From the NCBI GenBank assembly GCA_036556965.1, contig DATBIO010000108.1, forward strand, positions 1-9,661: 9,661 nt of DNA, in the 5' to 3' direction. The stretch is from DATBIO01 sp036556965. Lineage in GTDB: Bacteria; Acidobacteriota; Vicinamibacteria; Fen-336. The notes under the pieces were generated by a model. It saw nothing but the letters and a program-made list of their open reading frames with translations. It made no database searches and was not told the origin of the DNA. Positions 1 through 7,275 of this stretch are shown one piece after another. Position 1 is the first letter of the stretch. Each line of letters opens with the position of its first letter. The translations under genes were made by a program, and so were the position numbers.

Positions 1-1392
1 GGCACCACGGGGCCGGAGACCAACCCGGACATCGACGAGTTCGCGGTCTTCCTGCAGGACGAGTGGCGCGCGCGCGCGGACCTCATCCTCACCGCGGGAG
101 TGCGCTACGACATCCAGTCCTTCGCCAAGCCCGCCGTGCGCAACCCCGACCCCCAGCTCGCCGCCGCCGGCATCGACACCAGCTTCCTGAAGACGGACAA
201 GAACAACGTGGCGCCGCGCCTGGGCCTGGCCTGGTCGCCCAACAAGCGCACGGTGGTGCGGGCGGGTTACGGCCTGTTCTACGGCCGGACGCCGTCCATC
301 ATGGTGGGCACCGCCCACTCCAACAACGGCGTGAACGTCATCTCGGTCCGCCTCACCGGCAACCAGGTGCCGACCTATCCGAACGTGCTCGCCGCGCCGC
401 CCGCGGGGGTGGCCGGAGTGCGGCCGAGCATCTTCATCTTCGACCCGGACTACGAGAACCCCGAGGTGCACCAGTGGAGCGCGGGGGTGGAGTACGCGCT
501 CACCCCCGACCTCGCCCTCAACGCGAGCTACCTGGGCGTGGCCGGGCGCAAGCTGCAGCGCTCGACGGACTTCAACATCGGGACGCCCACGGCGGCGGAG
601 GTGCCCATCCAGGGCGGCGGGTCCGTGACCGTGCAACGCTTCCCGACGGCGCGGCCCTTCGCCAACTTCGACCGCATCATCCGCTTCGAGAGCAGCGCGG
701 AGTCCACCTACAACGGGCTCAACCTCGAGCTGCGCAGGCGCTACCGCAAGGGACTGCTCCTGAGCCTCGCCTACACCCTGGGCAAGGTGGAGGACACCAG
801 GCCCGACGCCACCGCCGTGGTGCCCGGCAACGCGGGTGACGACGCCAAGTACGTGTCGAACCCGGCCGACTTCGAGGCGGACCGGGCGGACGGCGACAAC
901 GACGTCCGCCACCGGGCCGTGTTCAGCGGCTACTGGGCGCCGGTCTGGTGGGCGGACGCGCAGGGGGCGACCAAGGCCCTGCTCGACGGCTGGTCGCTCA
1001 GCTGGATCGCCGCCGTGCAGAGCGGGCTGCCCTACGCGGAGCGCGTCACCAACGACCTGAACCAGGACGGCAACCGCTTCAACGACATCGTGCCCGGCAG
1101 CCGGAACGTGCACCGCCTGCCCAGCGCCTTCACCGTGGACATGCGGCTCACCCGCGCCATTCCCCTGGGCAAGGAGGTGAAGCTGGAGCTGATCGCGGAG
1201 GCCTTCAACCTGCTCAACACCACCAACATCAGCGCGCAGCAGACGACGCTCTACAACTTCACGAACGGCGTGCTCGTGCCCCAGCTCAACCTGGCCAACC
1301 CCCGCCTCGACTTCGGGGCGGACAGCAGCACCCAGGTGAACTTCGAGGACACGCAGCGCATCGTCCAGCTCGCGGCCAAGATCACGTTCTAG
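1..1392 (+). CDS. TonB-dependent receptor, Oar-like, C-terminal part (5' truncated)
   Basis: The frame is open from base 1 to the TAG at 1390-1392 and gives 463 residues of an outer-membrane beta-barrel. The N-terminal plug, signal peptide and any carboxypeptidase-like domain lie outside the window. Family landmarks, numbered from base 1, are FLQDEWR (17-23) with GVRYD (33-37), PRLGLAWSP (72-80), RAGYGLFYG (87-95), repeated amphipathic strands such as LNLELRRRYRKGLLLSLAYTLG, and AFNLLNTTN near the end. The chain ends in Phe (AAKITF), the usual outer-membrane C-terminal residue recognised by the BAM machinery. A DLNQDGNRFND segment at 352-362 resembles the Asp/Asn-rich turn common in these receptors. 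The family imports siderophores or other large substrates, or acts in surface adhesion; the ligand cannot be told from this part. The GTG at 100 lies inside a conserved strand, so it is not the start. A terminator follows. Confidence 0.92.
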   Translation, partial: GTTGPETNPDIDEFAVFLQDEWRARADLILTAGVRYDIQSFAKPAVRNPDPQLAAAGIDTSFLKTDKNNVAPRLGLAWSPNKRTVVRAGYGLFYGRTPSIMVGTAHSNNGVNVISVRLTGNQVPTYPNVLAAPPAGVAGVRPSIFIFDPDYENPEVHQWSAGVEYALTPDLALNASYLGVAGRKLQRSTDFNIGTPTAAEVPIQGGGSVTVQRFPTARPFANFDRIIRFESSAESTYNGLNLELRRRYRKGLLLSLAYTLGKVEDTRPDATAVVPGNAGDDAKYVSNPADFEADRADGDNDVRHRAVFSGYWAPVWWADAQGATKALLDGWSLSWIAAVQSGLPYAERVTNDLNQDGNRFNDIVPGSRNVHRLPSAFTVDMRLTRAIPLGKEVKLELIAEAFNLLNTTNISAQQTTLYNFTNGVLVPQLNLANPRLDFGADSSTQVNFEDTQRIVQLAAKITF

Positions 1393-1399
1393 GGCCGCT

Positions 1400-1456
1400 G
1401 GCGCCGGCCGGGGGGTATGGCACCGCAGCAAGTCTCCCCCGCGCCGGCGCCCTTTT
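1400..1456 (+). terminator. Stem-loop terminator after the TonB receptor gene
   Basis: The arm GGCGCCGGCCGGGGG (1400-1414) pairs with CCCCCGCGCCGGCGCC (1436-1451) over 15 base pairs with one bulged C at 1442. The loop is 21 nt, and the tail C-TTTT follows at 1452-1456. It begins 8 nt after the receptor stop codon and ends 34 nt before nadE. The T-run is short and the loop large, so efficiency is uncertain, but position and stem strength fit an intrinsic terminator separating receptor transcription from nadE. The rest of the 98-bp gap shows no convincing sigma-70 promoter. Confidence 0.5.
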
Positions 1457-1490
1457 CGCCGTCCGCGTCCCCGCCGTAGACTGAGGGAGC

Positions 1491-3428
1491 ATGGGAAGCG
1501 CGCCCTTCGGCTTCGTGCGCGTGGCCGCGGCGTGTCCGCCGGTGGCGGTGGCGGACCCCGAGGCCAACTGCGACCACATCCTGCGCTTCCTCGGGCAGGC
1601 CCGGGAGGCGGAGGCGCAGGTGGTCGTGCTCCCCGAGCTCAGCCTCACCGGCTACACCGCGGGCGACCTCTTCTTCAGCCTGGAGACGCTGGTGGCGGGC
1701 GCGGAGCGGGCGCTGGGCCGACTGCTCGAGGCCACGCGCGCCTCGCCCATGGTGGTGGCGGTGGGCCTGCCCCTGGCCGTGGACGGCCTCCTCTTCAACA
1801 CGGCCGCCGTGATCCAGGCGGGCCGCGTGCGCGGGGTGGTGCCGAAGTCGTACCTGCCCGGGTACAAGGAGTACTACGAAGAGCGCTGGTTCTCGTCGTC
1901 GCGCGAGGCGCGCGCCCGCTCCGCGCGGGTGCTCGGGGTGGAGGTGCCCTTCGGCCCCGACCTGCTGTTCGCGGTGGCGGACGCGCGGGCCTTCGTCATC
2001 GGGGTGGAGATCTGCGAGGACCTCTGGGCCCCCGTGCCCCCGAGCAGCCTGCTGGCGGTGGCCGGGGCCACCATCGTCCTCAACCTCTCGTCCTCCAACG
2101 AGATCGTGGCCAAGGCCGCCTTCCGGCGCGAGCTGGTCAAGCAGCAGTCGGCGCGTGGGCTGTGCGCCTACGCCTACGCCAACACCGGCGTGCACGAGTC
2201 CACCACCGACGTGGTCTTCGGGGGACACCTGCTGGTGGCCGAGAACGGCACCCTCCTCGCGGAAGGGGAGCGGTTCAAGCGCGCCGGCGACCTGGTGGCC
2301 ACGGACGTGGACACGGAGTGGCTGACCGTGGAGCGCATCCGCCAGACCTCCTTCGCGGACGGCGTGCATGCCCTGCGGGGACCGTTCCGCACCGTCGCCC
2401 TCGAGCCGGTGCCGGGTCCGGACCGGCTGCGCCGGTCCGTGGAGCCCCATCCCTTCCTGCCCGCGGGCGCCGCGGCGCTGGACGAGCGCTGCGCCGAGGT
2501 GCTGGCCATCCAGACGGCGGGCCTGGCCAAGCGGCTCGAGCACACCGGGCTCCAGCGCGTCGTCCTCGGCCTGTCCGGCGGCCTGGACTCGACCCTCGCC
2601 CTGCTCGTGTGCGTGCGCGCGTTCGCCCAGCTCGGCCTGCCCCGGCGCGGCATCCTCGCCGTCAGCCTGCCGGGCCCCGGGACCTCCGCGCGCACCCTGG
2701 CCCAGGCCCGCGCCCTGGCCCGCGCCTACGAGGTGGAGCTGCGCGAGATCGACATCCGCGCCGCCTGCGCGCAGCACGTGTCCGACATCGGGCTCGACCC
2801 CGGCGACACGCAGAGCGCGACCTTCCAGAACCTGCAGGCGCGGGAGCGCACGCAGGTCCTGATGGACCTGGCCAACATGGAGAAGGCGCTCCAGGTCGGC
2901 ACCGCCGACCTGTCGGAGCTGGCCCTCGGCTTCACCACCTACGGCGGAGACCACATCGCGATGTACAACGTGAACGCCAGCGTGCCCAAGACGCTGGTGC
3001 GCGCGCTGGTGTCCTCGGTGGCGCGCGCGGAGGGCGGCCCGGTGCGCGAGGTGCTGGAGGACGTGGTGGAGACGCCCGTCTCCCCCGAGCTGACGCCGCC
3101 CCTGGCCGGGGGCCACATCGCGCAGCAGACGGAGGAGATCGTGGGCCCTTACGAGCTGCACGACTTCTTCCTGCACTGCCTGCTGCGGCTGGGCGCGGGC
3201 CCGCGCAAGACGCTGTTCCTGGCCGGCCACGCCTTCGCCGGGCGCTACGACGAAGCCACGCGGCGGAAGTGGCTGCGCGCCTTCCTCACGCGGTTCTTCG
3301 ACAACCAGTTCAAGCGCTCGGCCAGCCCCGACGGGCCGAAGGTCGGCTCGGTGAGCCTCTCGCCGCGTGGCGATTGGCGCATGCCGTCGGACGCCTCGAA
3401 GCAGGCGTGGCTGAGGGAGCTGGAATGA
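1491..3428 (+). CDS. nadE: Glutamine-dependent NAD+ synthetase
   Basis: A 645-residue cytoplasmic enzyme for the last step of NAD+ synthesis: deamido-NAD+ (NaAD) plus ATP and glutamine gives NAD+. Residues 1 to about 300 form the nitrilase-fold glutaminase domain, with the Glu-Lys-Cys triad visible as E49 (PELSLTGY), K119 (VVPKSYLPGYKEYYEERWF) and C175 (GVEICEDLWAP). Residues from about 330 form the synthetase domain: the ATP pyrophosphatase loop SGGLDS is at 362-367, followed by FQNLQARERTQVLMDLAN (445-462), GTADLSELALGFTTYGGD (470-487) and YNVNASVPKTLV (492-503). Triad spacing and length are close to the long, M. tuberculosis-type enzyme of about 680 residues. The ATG at 1491 is preceded by GAGGGAG (1483-1489). 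Both domains look intact, so it should use glutamine as ammonia donor. It starts a same-strand run of genes, but the 91-bp gap after it leaves co-transcription with the next gene open. Confidence 0.97.
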   Translation: MGSAPFGFVRVAAACPPVAVADPEANCDHILRFLGQAREAEAQVVVLPELSLTGYTAGDLFFSLETLVAGAERALGRLLEATRASPMVVAVGLPLAVDGLLFNTAAVIQAGRVRGVVPKSYLPGYKEYYEERWFSSSREARARSARVLGVEVPFGPDLLFAVADARAFVIGVEICEDLWAPVPPSSLLAVAGATIVLNLSSSNEIVAKAAFRRELVKQQSARGLCAYAYANTGVHESTTDVVFGGHLLVAENGTLLAEGERFKRAGDLVATDVDTEWLTVERIRQTSFADGVHALRGPFRTVALEPVPGPDRLRRSVEPHPFLPAGAAALDERCAEVLAIQTAGLAKRLEHTGLQRVVLGLSGGLDSTLALLVCVRAFAQLGLPRRGILAVSLPGPGTSARTLAQARALARAYEVELREIDIRAACAQHVSDIGLDPGDTQSATFQNLQARERTQVLMDLANMEKALQVGTADLSELALGFTTYGGDHIAMYNVNASVPKTLVRALVSSVARAEGGPVREVLEDVVETPVSPELTPPLAGGHIAQQTEEIVGPYELHDFFLHCLLRLGAGPRKTLFLAGHAFAGRYDEATRRKWLRAFLTRFFDNQFKRSASPDGPKVGSVSLSPRGDWRMPSDASKQAWLRELE

Positions 3429-3476
3429 TGCCGCGCGGCGAGCAACGGAACGCGGGGCCGGACGTGCAAGAACATT

Positions 3477-3512
3477 CCCCTCCCCCTGCGTGGGGAGGGT
3501 TAGGGTAGGGGG
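3477..3512 (+). repeat. Palindromic G-rich intergenic element (REP-like) containing the downstream RBS
   Basis: CCCTCCCC (3478-3485) and GGGGAGGG (3492-3499) are a perfect 8-bp inverted repeat around the loop CTGCGT. The right half continues into further G-runs: GGGG (3492-3495), GGG (3497-3499), GGG (3503-3505) and GGGGG (3508-3512), with loops A, TTA and TA. That is a textbook intramolecular G-quadruplex motif, and it excludes the hairpin because both use the same G-runs. The composition, a C-rich arm, short loop and G-rich arm with a TTAGGGT-like tail, resembles short dispersed intergenic repeats of GC-rich proteobacteria. Only one copy is present here, so repeat status is inference. The final AGGGGG (3507-3512) sits 7 nt before the ATG at 3520 and is the only Shine-Dalgarno candidate at good spacing. 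The rest of the 91-bp gap shows nothing recognisable. Confidence 0.5.
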
Positions 3513-3519
3513 TCCATGA

Positions 3520-4413
3520 ATGAAGCCCGGGCAACCGAGTGAAACCGCCATTCGCGTGGCCATCAACATGGCGGTGGCCGCGCGCGATCCCAAGCTCCAG
3601 CCGCTGCTGAGCGACCCCGACGGCTCGCTGTGGGAGGCGTCGGTGCGCGCCCACGGCCCGGAAGCGGAGAAGCGCTTCAAGCTGCGCACGGCCGAGAAGA
3701 CGGCGGCCTTCATGCGCGTGGTGGGGGACGCCATACAGCCGGGAGGGCCCCTGTCCCTCCTTCTGCGCAAGCGCTACATCAACGACCTCATGACGGAGGC
3801 GGTGGGCACGGGGGTGCGCCAGGTGGTGGTCCTGGGAGCCGGCTACGACTCCCTCAGCCTGCGCCTGCTGGGCCGGTTCCCGGACCTGCGCTGCTTCGAG
3901 GTCGACCATCCCGCCACCCAGGAGCGGAAGCGCCGCGCCCTCGCCGAGCACGGCTCCGAGAACCCGCGTCTCACCTTCGTGCCCGTGGACCTCGCGCAGC
4001 AGCCGCCCGACGAGCCGCTGAAGGCGGCGGGCTACGACCCCGCGCAGAAGTCGGCCTGGCTGGCGGAGGGCGTGCTCATGTACCTGGAGCCCGCCGTGGT
4101 GGACGGCGTGCTGGAGGGCGTGCGGCGGCAGTCCGCGCCCGGCAGCACGCTGGTGTTCACGATGGTGGACGCGGGGCGAGCGAAGGAGAAGGGCTCCACG
4201 GCGCGGGCCACCGTCGCCCTCCTGCAGGCGTCCAGCGAGCCCGTGCTGTTCACCCTGGACCCCGAGACCCTGGGGAGCTGGCTGGCCGAGCGCGGGTTCA
4301 CGCTGCGCGCCAAGGGGGACGGGGAGGCGATGCGCGTCCGCTACGCGGAGCCCCTGGGCCTGGAGGGCCCGGCCAGCGCGGGCGAATGGGTGGTGGCGGC
4401 AGAACGGGCTTGA
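3520..4413 (+). CDS. Putative SAM-dependent methyltransferase, LCM/TIGR00027-type
   Basis: A 297-residue soluble protein resembling the leucine carboxyl methyltransferase superfamily (LCM, TIGR00027-like), class I SAM enzymes. The SAM-binding loop VVVLGAGYDS (102-111) corresponds to the family's LGAGxDT. FEVDHPATQERKR (126-138) carries the acidic residue expected to contact the SAM ribose. VPVDL (154-158) gives the next conserved Asp, and WLAEGVLMYLEP (180-191) is the family's WxxEGxxMYL signature. Length is normal for the family. Substrates of most bacterial members are unknown, and the name does not imply protein methylation. The start is the ATG at 3520. An earlier ATG at 3516 opens only eight codons before TGA (3540-3542), in another frame. 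The RBS lies in the G-rich element upstream, so initiation may depend on that structure. The PilZ gene follows after 17 bp, suggesting one transcript. Confidence 0.88.
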   Translation: MKPGQPSETAIRVAINMAVAARDPKLQPLLSDPDGSLWEASVRAHGPEAEKRFKLRTAEKTAAFMRVVGDAIQPGGPLSLLLRKRYINDLMTEAVGTGVRQVVVLGAGYDSLSLRLLGRFPDLRCFEVDHPATQERKRRALAEHGSENPRLTFVPVDLAQQPPDEPLKAAGYDPAQKSAWLAEGVLMYLEPAVVDGVLEGVRRQSAPGSTLVFTMVDAGRAKEKGSTARATVALLQASSEPVLFTLDPETLGSWLAERGFTLRAKGDGEAMRVRYAEPLGLEGPASAGEWVVAAERA

Positions 4414-4430
4414 TAGACTTCGCGCCGCCC

Positions 4431-5096
4431 ATGGCGCTGGCCCTCATCTGCTCGCAGGCCGACCTCGACGCGGAGCTGGAAGGGACGCCGCTCGGGCGGG
4501 CCGAGGTGGAGCGGCAGGTGGCGGCTCGTCGGGACCAGGCCCGCATCCTCGCCCTCGCGGCACGCCCGGACGTGGTGGTGGTGGACCGGGAGCTCCCGGA
4601 GGCCGAGGAGCTGGTGGCCGACCTCCGGCAGGCGGACGCCACGCGCGCCCTCTCCATTGCCGTGGTGGCGCGCGGGGACTTCGAGCCCCTGGAGGTGGCC
4701 CTGCTCCAGGCGGGGGCCAACGCCATCCTGCGCCTGCCCCCCGGCCCGGAGTGGAGCGAGCGGCTTCCCCCCCTCATGTCGGTGCCCCCGCGCACGCGCG
4801 CGCGCGTGCCCGTCAGCTTCCGCGTGGTGGCCTTCGCCCTGCCCGAGCGCACGGTGCCCGCGGTGGCCCTGAACCTGAGCGTGAGCGGCATGCTCCTCGA
4901 GAGCGAGGAGGCGGTGGGCCTGGGCGACGAGCTGGACCTCAGCTTCGCGCTGCCGCCCGAGGAGGCCGCCCTGCGACCCCGGGCGGAGGTCGTGCGCCTG
5001 GCCACGCCCCGGCAGTGCGGGGTGCGCTTCGTGGCCCTGTCCCCCGCCGACCGCGCGCGCGTGCAGCGCTACGTGGAGTCCTCCTCCGACTCCTAG
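4431..5096 (+). CDS. PilZ-domain protein with degenerate receiver-like N-terminus (c-di-GMP effector)
   Basis: A 221-residue soluble protein. Residues 1 to about 115 look like a response-regulator receiver: hydrophobic strands around DVVVVDRELP (47-56), with D52 at the phospho-acceptor position, then LSIAVVARGD (74-83) and LLQAGANAILRLP (91-103). The paired acidic residues expected after strand 1 are missing (LALICSQADL), and the usual conserved Lys near the end is not evident, so phosphorylation is doubtful. Residues about 117-215 are a PilZ domain with both c-di-GMP motifs intact: RxxxR as R121-T-R-A-R125, and [D/N]xSxxG as N148-L-S-V-S-G153. It should bind c-di-GMP. The ATG at 4431 lacks a clear Shine-Dalgarno. 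A TTG at 4410, overlapping the methyltransferase stop, is an alternative. Termination-reinitiation from the upstream gene would fit. Only 7 bp separate it from glgP, implying coupling. Confidence 0.9.
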   Translation: MALALICSQADLDAELEGTPLGRAEVERQVAARRDQARILALAARPDVVVVDRELPEAEELVADLRQADATRALSIAVVARGDFEPLEVALLQAGANAILRLPPGPEWSERLPPLMSVPPRTRARVPVSFRVVAFALPERTVPAVALNLSVSGMLLESEEAVGLGDELDLSFALPPEEAALRPRAEVVRLATPRQCGVRFVALSPADRARVQRYVESSSDS

Positions 5097-5103
5097 GTCC
5101 CCC

Positions 5104-7221
5104 GTGAACATCCCGACCCTCCACGTCGCCGACATCGAGCTTCCGCCTGCCGTCGAGAGGCTCCGGGACCTCGCCTACAACCTCTGGTGGAGCTGGTCGC
5201 CGCAGGCCACCCGCCTGTTCACCTGGATCGATCCCGACCACTGGCGCCGCTACCACAACCCCGTCGAGCTCCTCATCAACATCGAGCCCCGGCACTGGGA
5301 ACGGCTGCTGGCCGACCCGGAGTTCCGCCGGGCCTACGAGGGCGTGGTGGCCGATCTCGACACCTACCTCGCGCGCGAGCGCTGGTTCGCCCGGCACCAG
5401 GAGACGCTCCGCGGGCCGGTGGCCTACTTCTCCACGGAGTTCGGCTTGCACGCCAGCCTCGGCGTCTACTCGGGGGGCCTGGGCGTGCTCTCCGGCGACC
5501 ACTGCAAGGCGGCCAGCGACCTCGGCGTGCCCCTGGTGGGCGTCGGCCTCCTCTACCGCTCGGGCTACTTCCGCCAGACCGTCGACGCCGACGGCTACCA
5601 GCAGCACATCTACCCGGACTACGACTTCGCCCGCCTGCCCGTGCTGCCCGTGCGCGCGCCCGAGGGCGGCATGCTGACGGTGCCGGTGGACCTGCCCGGG
5701 CGCGTGGTGCAGGCCGCCATCTGGAAGGTCCAGGTGGGGCTGGTGCCCGTGCTGATGCTGGACACGGACATCCCCCTCAACGACCCCGCCGACCGCTCCA
5801 TCACGGGCACGCTCTACGTGCGCGGCCGCGAGATGCGGCTGTGCCAGGAGATCGTGCTGGGCATCGGCGGGGTGCGCGCCCTGCGCGCCCTGGACATCGC
5901 GCCCGCCGTCTGGCACGTCAACGAGGGGCACGTGGCCTTCCTGGGGCTGGAGCGCGCGCGGGAGCGCGTGCTCCACGGCGAGGGGCTGAACGACGCCCTC
6001 CAGTGGGTGTCGCGGACCACGGTCTTCACCACGCACACGCCGGTGCCCGCGGGCAACGAGTCCTTCGACTTCGCCCTCGTGCGCCGCTACCTGGCGCCGT
6101 GGGTGGAAGAGGTGGGCTGCGAGCCGGACGAGGTGCTCGACCTCGGCACGCACAACGGCCAGTTCAACCTCACCGTGCTGGCCATCCGCCTCTCCAGCCA
6201 GGTCAACGGCGTCAGCCGGCTCCACGCGCGCGTGGCCTCCGCCATGTGGCGCCACCTGTTCCCGGAGGGGGGAGAGGAGCCGGTGGAGGCCGTCACCAAC
6301 GGGGTGCACACCGAGACCTGGGTGGGCCCGGAGATGCGCGCCCTCTACGCGCGCCACGTGGACCCGGACTGGGAGCAGCGGCTGCTGGAGCCCGAGGCCT
6401 GGGAGAAGGTGCGCCAGGTCCCGGACGCCGAGCTGTGGGCAGCGCACCGCGCGCAGAAGGAGCGCCTCATCCGCTTCGTGCGCGAGCGCCTGCGCGTGCA
6501 GGGGGCGCGCCACGGCCGGAGCCCCGACGAGCTGCGCGACCTGGAGCGCCTCCTCGACCCCCGGGCCTTGACCGTCGGCTTCGCCCGCCGCTTCGCCACC
6601 TACAAGCGCGCGGTGCTGGTGCTCTCCGACCTCGAGCGCCTGCGGGGCATCCTCTTCGACCGCGAGCGCCCGGTGCAGATGATCTTCGCGGGCAAGGCCC
6701 ATCCCGCGGACCGCGAGGGCCAGGACCTCATCCGCCGGCTCTTCATGCTGACGCAGGAGGAGTTCCGGGGGCGCATCGTGTTCCTCGAGGACTACGACAT
6801 GGAGATCGGCCGCACCATGGTCCAGGGCTGCGACGTCTGGCTGAACACCCCGCGCCGGCCGCAGGAGGCCTCCGGGACCAGCGGCCAGAAGTCGCCCGTC
6901 AACGGCGGGGTCAACCTGAGCATCCGCGACGGCTGGTGGGCGGAAGGCTTCCATCCCGACGTCGGCTGGGCCATCGGCTCGGAGGAGGCGGGGACCGACC
7001 CCGCGGCCCAGGACCTGGAGGACGCCGAGTCCCTTTATCGCCTCCTGGAGCAGGAGGTCGTTCCGCGCTTCTACGACAGCAACGGCGACGGCAACCGGCG
7101 CGCCTGGGTCGCCACCATGAAGTCCTCCATCGTCTCCGTGGTCCCGCACTTCTCCGCGCATCGCATGGTGCGGGACTACGTCGAGCGCCAGTACCTGCCC
7201 GCGGCCAAGCGCCGCGGCTGA
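5104..7221 (+). CDS. glgP: Alpha-glucan (glycogen/maltodextrin) phosphorylase, DUF3417-type GT35
   Basis: A 705-residue PLP-dependent enzyme that cleaves alpha-1,4-glucan with phosphate to release glucose-1-phosphate. The N-terminal part (about 10-120), with LRDLAYNLWWSW and ending in AYFSTEFGLHASLGVYSGGLG, is the DUF3417 head typical of the TIGR02094 subfamily rather than the E. coli MalP/GlgP type. Further landmarks are HVNEGHVAFLGLER (271-284), TTHTPVPAGNESF (309-321), VTNGVHTETW (397-406), GFARRFATYKR (492-502), FAGKAHPAD (528-536) and EASGTSGQKSPVNGG (588-602). K596 in the last is the expected PLP Schiff-base lysine. It is shorter than roughly 850-residue relatives but reaches the subfamily's WVATMKSSI region, so it looks complete. 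The start is GTG at 5104, with AGG (5095-5097) overlapping the PilZ stop as a weak RBS. A hairpin follows. One oddity is DSNGDG (658-663), where relatives usually have an RDxxG-like segment. Confidence 0.97.
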   Translation: MNIPTLHVADIELPPAVERLRDLAYNLWWSWSPQATRLFTWIDPDHWRRYHNPVELLINIEPRHWERLLADPEFRRAYEGVVADLDTYLARERWFARHQETLRGPVAYFSTEFGLHASLGVYSGGLGVLSGDHCKAASDLGVPLVGVGLLYRSGYFRQTVDADGYQQHIYPDYDFARLPVLPVRAPEGGMLTVPVDLPGRVVQAAIWKVQVGLVPVLMLDTDIPLNDPADRSITGTLYVRGREMRLCQEIVLGIGGVRALRALDIAPAVWHVNEGHVAFLGLERARERVLHGEGLNDALQWVSRTTVFTTHTPVPAGNESFDFALVRRYLAPWVEEVGCEPDEVLDLGTHNGQFNLTVLAIRLSSQVNGVSRLHARVASAMWRHLFPEGGEEPVEAVTNGVHTETWVGPEMRALYARHVDPDWEQRLLEPEAWEKVRQVPDAELWAAHRAQKERLIRFVRERLRVQGARHGRSPDELRDLERLLDPRALTVGFARRFATYKRAVLVLSDLERLRGILFDRERPVQMIFAGKAHPADREGQDLIRRLFMLTQEEFRGRIVFLEDYDMEIGRTMVQGCDVWLNTPRRPQEASGTSGQKSPVNGGVNLSIRDGWWAEGFHPDVGWAIGSEEAGTDPAAQDLEDAESLYRLLEQEVVPRFYDSNGDGNRRAWVATMKSSIVSVVPHFSAHRMVRDYVERQYLPAAKRRG

Positions 7222-7228
7222 GCCCTGT

Positions 7229-7250
7229 GCGGCCCGTCACAACGGGCCGT
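7229..7250 (+). terminator. Hairpin after glgP, probable weak terminator
   Basis: CGGCCCGT (7230-7237) and ACGGGCCG (7242-7249) form a perfect 8-bp stem closed by the tetraloop CACA; G7229 and T7250 add a G-U pair. It starts 8 nt after the glgP stop and ends 26 nt before the lipoprotein start. There is no T-run (TCCGCTCCTG follows), so it is not a canonical intrinsic terminator. It could stabilise the 3' end of the mRNA or separate the two genes. The remaining bases up to 7275 show no convincing promoter. Confidence 0.45.
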
Positions 7251-7275
7251 CCGCTCCTGCCGTACAAGCTGCACC

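Noticed and set aside
68..77. A GC dinucleotide run in the receptor gene considered as a repeat or Z-DNA site.
   Set aside because: It is short and fully explained by Arg and Ala codons with G or C in the third position.
1477..1482. TAGACT as a -10 promoter box before nadE.
   Set aside because: It lies only 8 bases before the ATG, overlaps the approach to the Shine-Dalgarno, and has no matching -35 at 17 bp.
3516..3542. A small upstream ORF (ATG at 3516, eight codons) overlapping the methyltransferase start.
   Set aside because: Spacing to the AGGGGG is only 3 nt and the ATG pair looks coincidental; nothing supports its translation.
1389..3770. A 793-codon open frame on the minus strand antisense to nadE.
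   Set aside because: Its low-complexity His/Arg/Gly/Gln composition shows no domain. It mirrors the real nadE frame and is a normal by-product of very high GC3; nadE has complete catalytic motifs.
3630..4430. An in-frame upstream extension of the PilZ gene through the methyltransferase, giving 488 residues.
   Set aside because: The added part is the out-of-frame shadow of the methyltransferase. The receiver-like domain begins naturally at the ATG 4431.
4939..7161. A 740-codon minus-strand open frame antisense to glgP.
   Set aside because: Low-complexity shadow of the glgP coding frame with no domain and no plausible RBS context.
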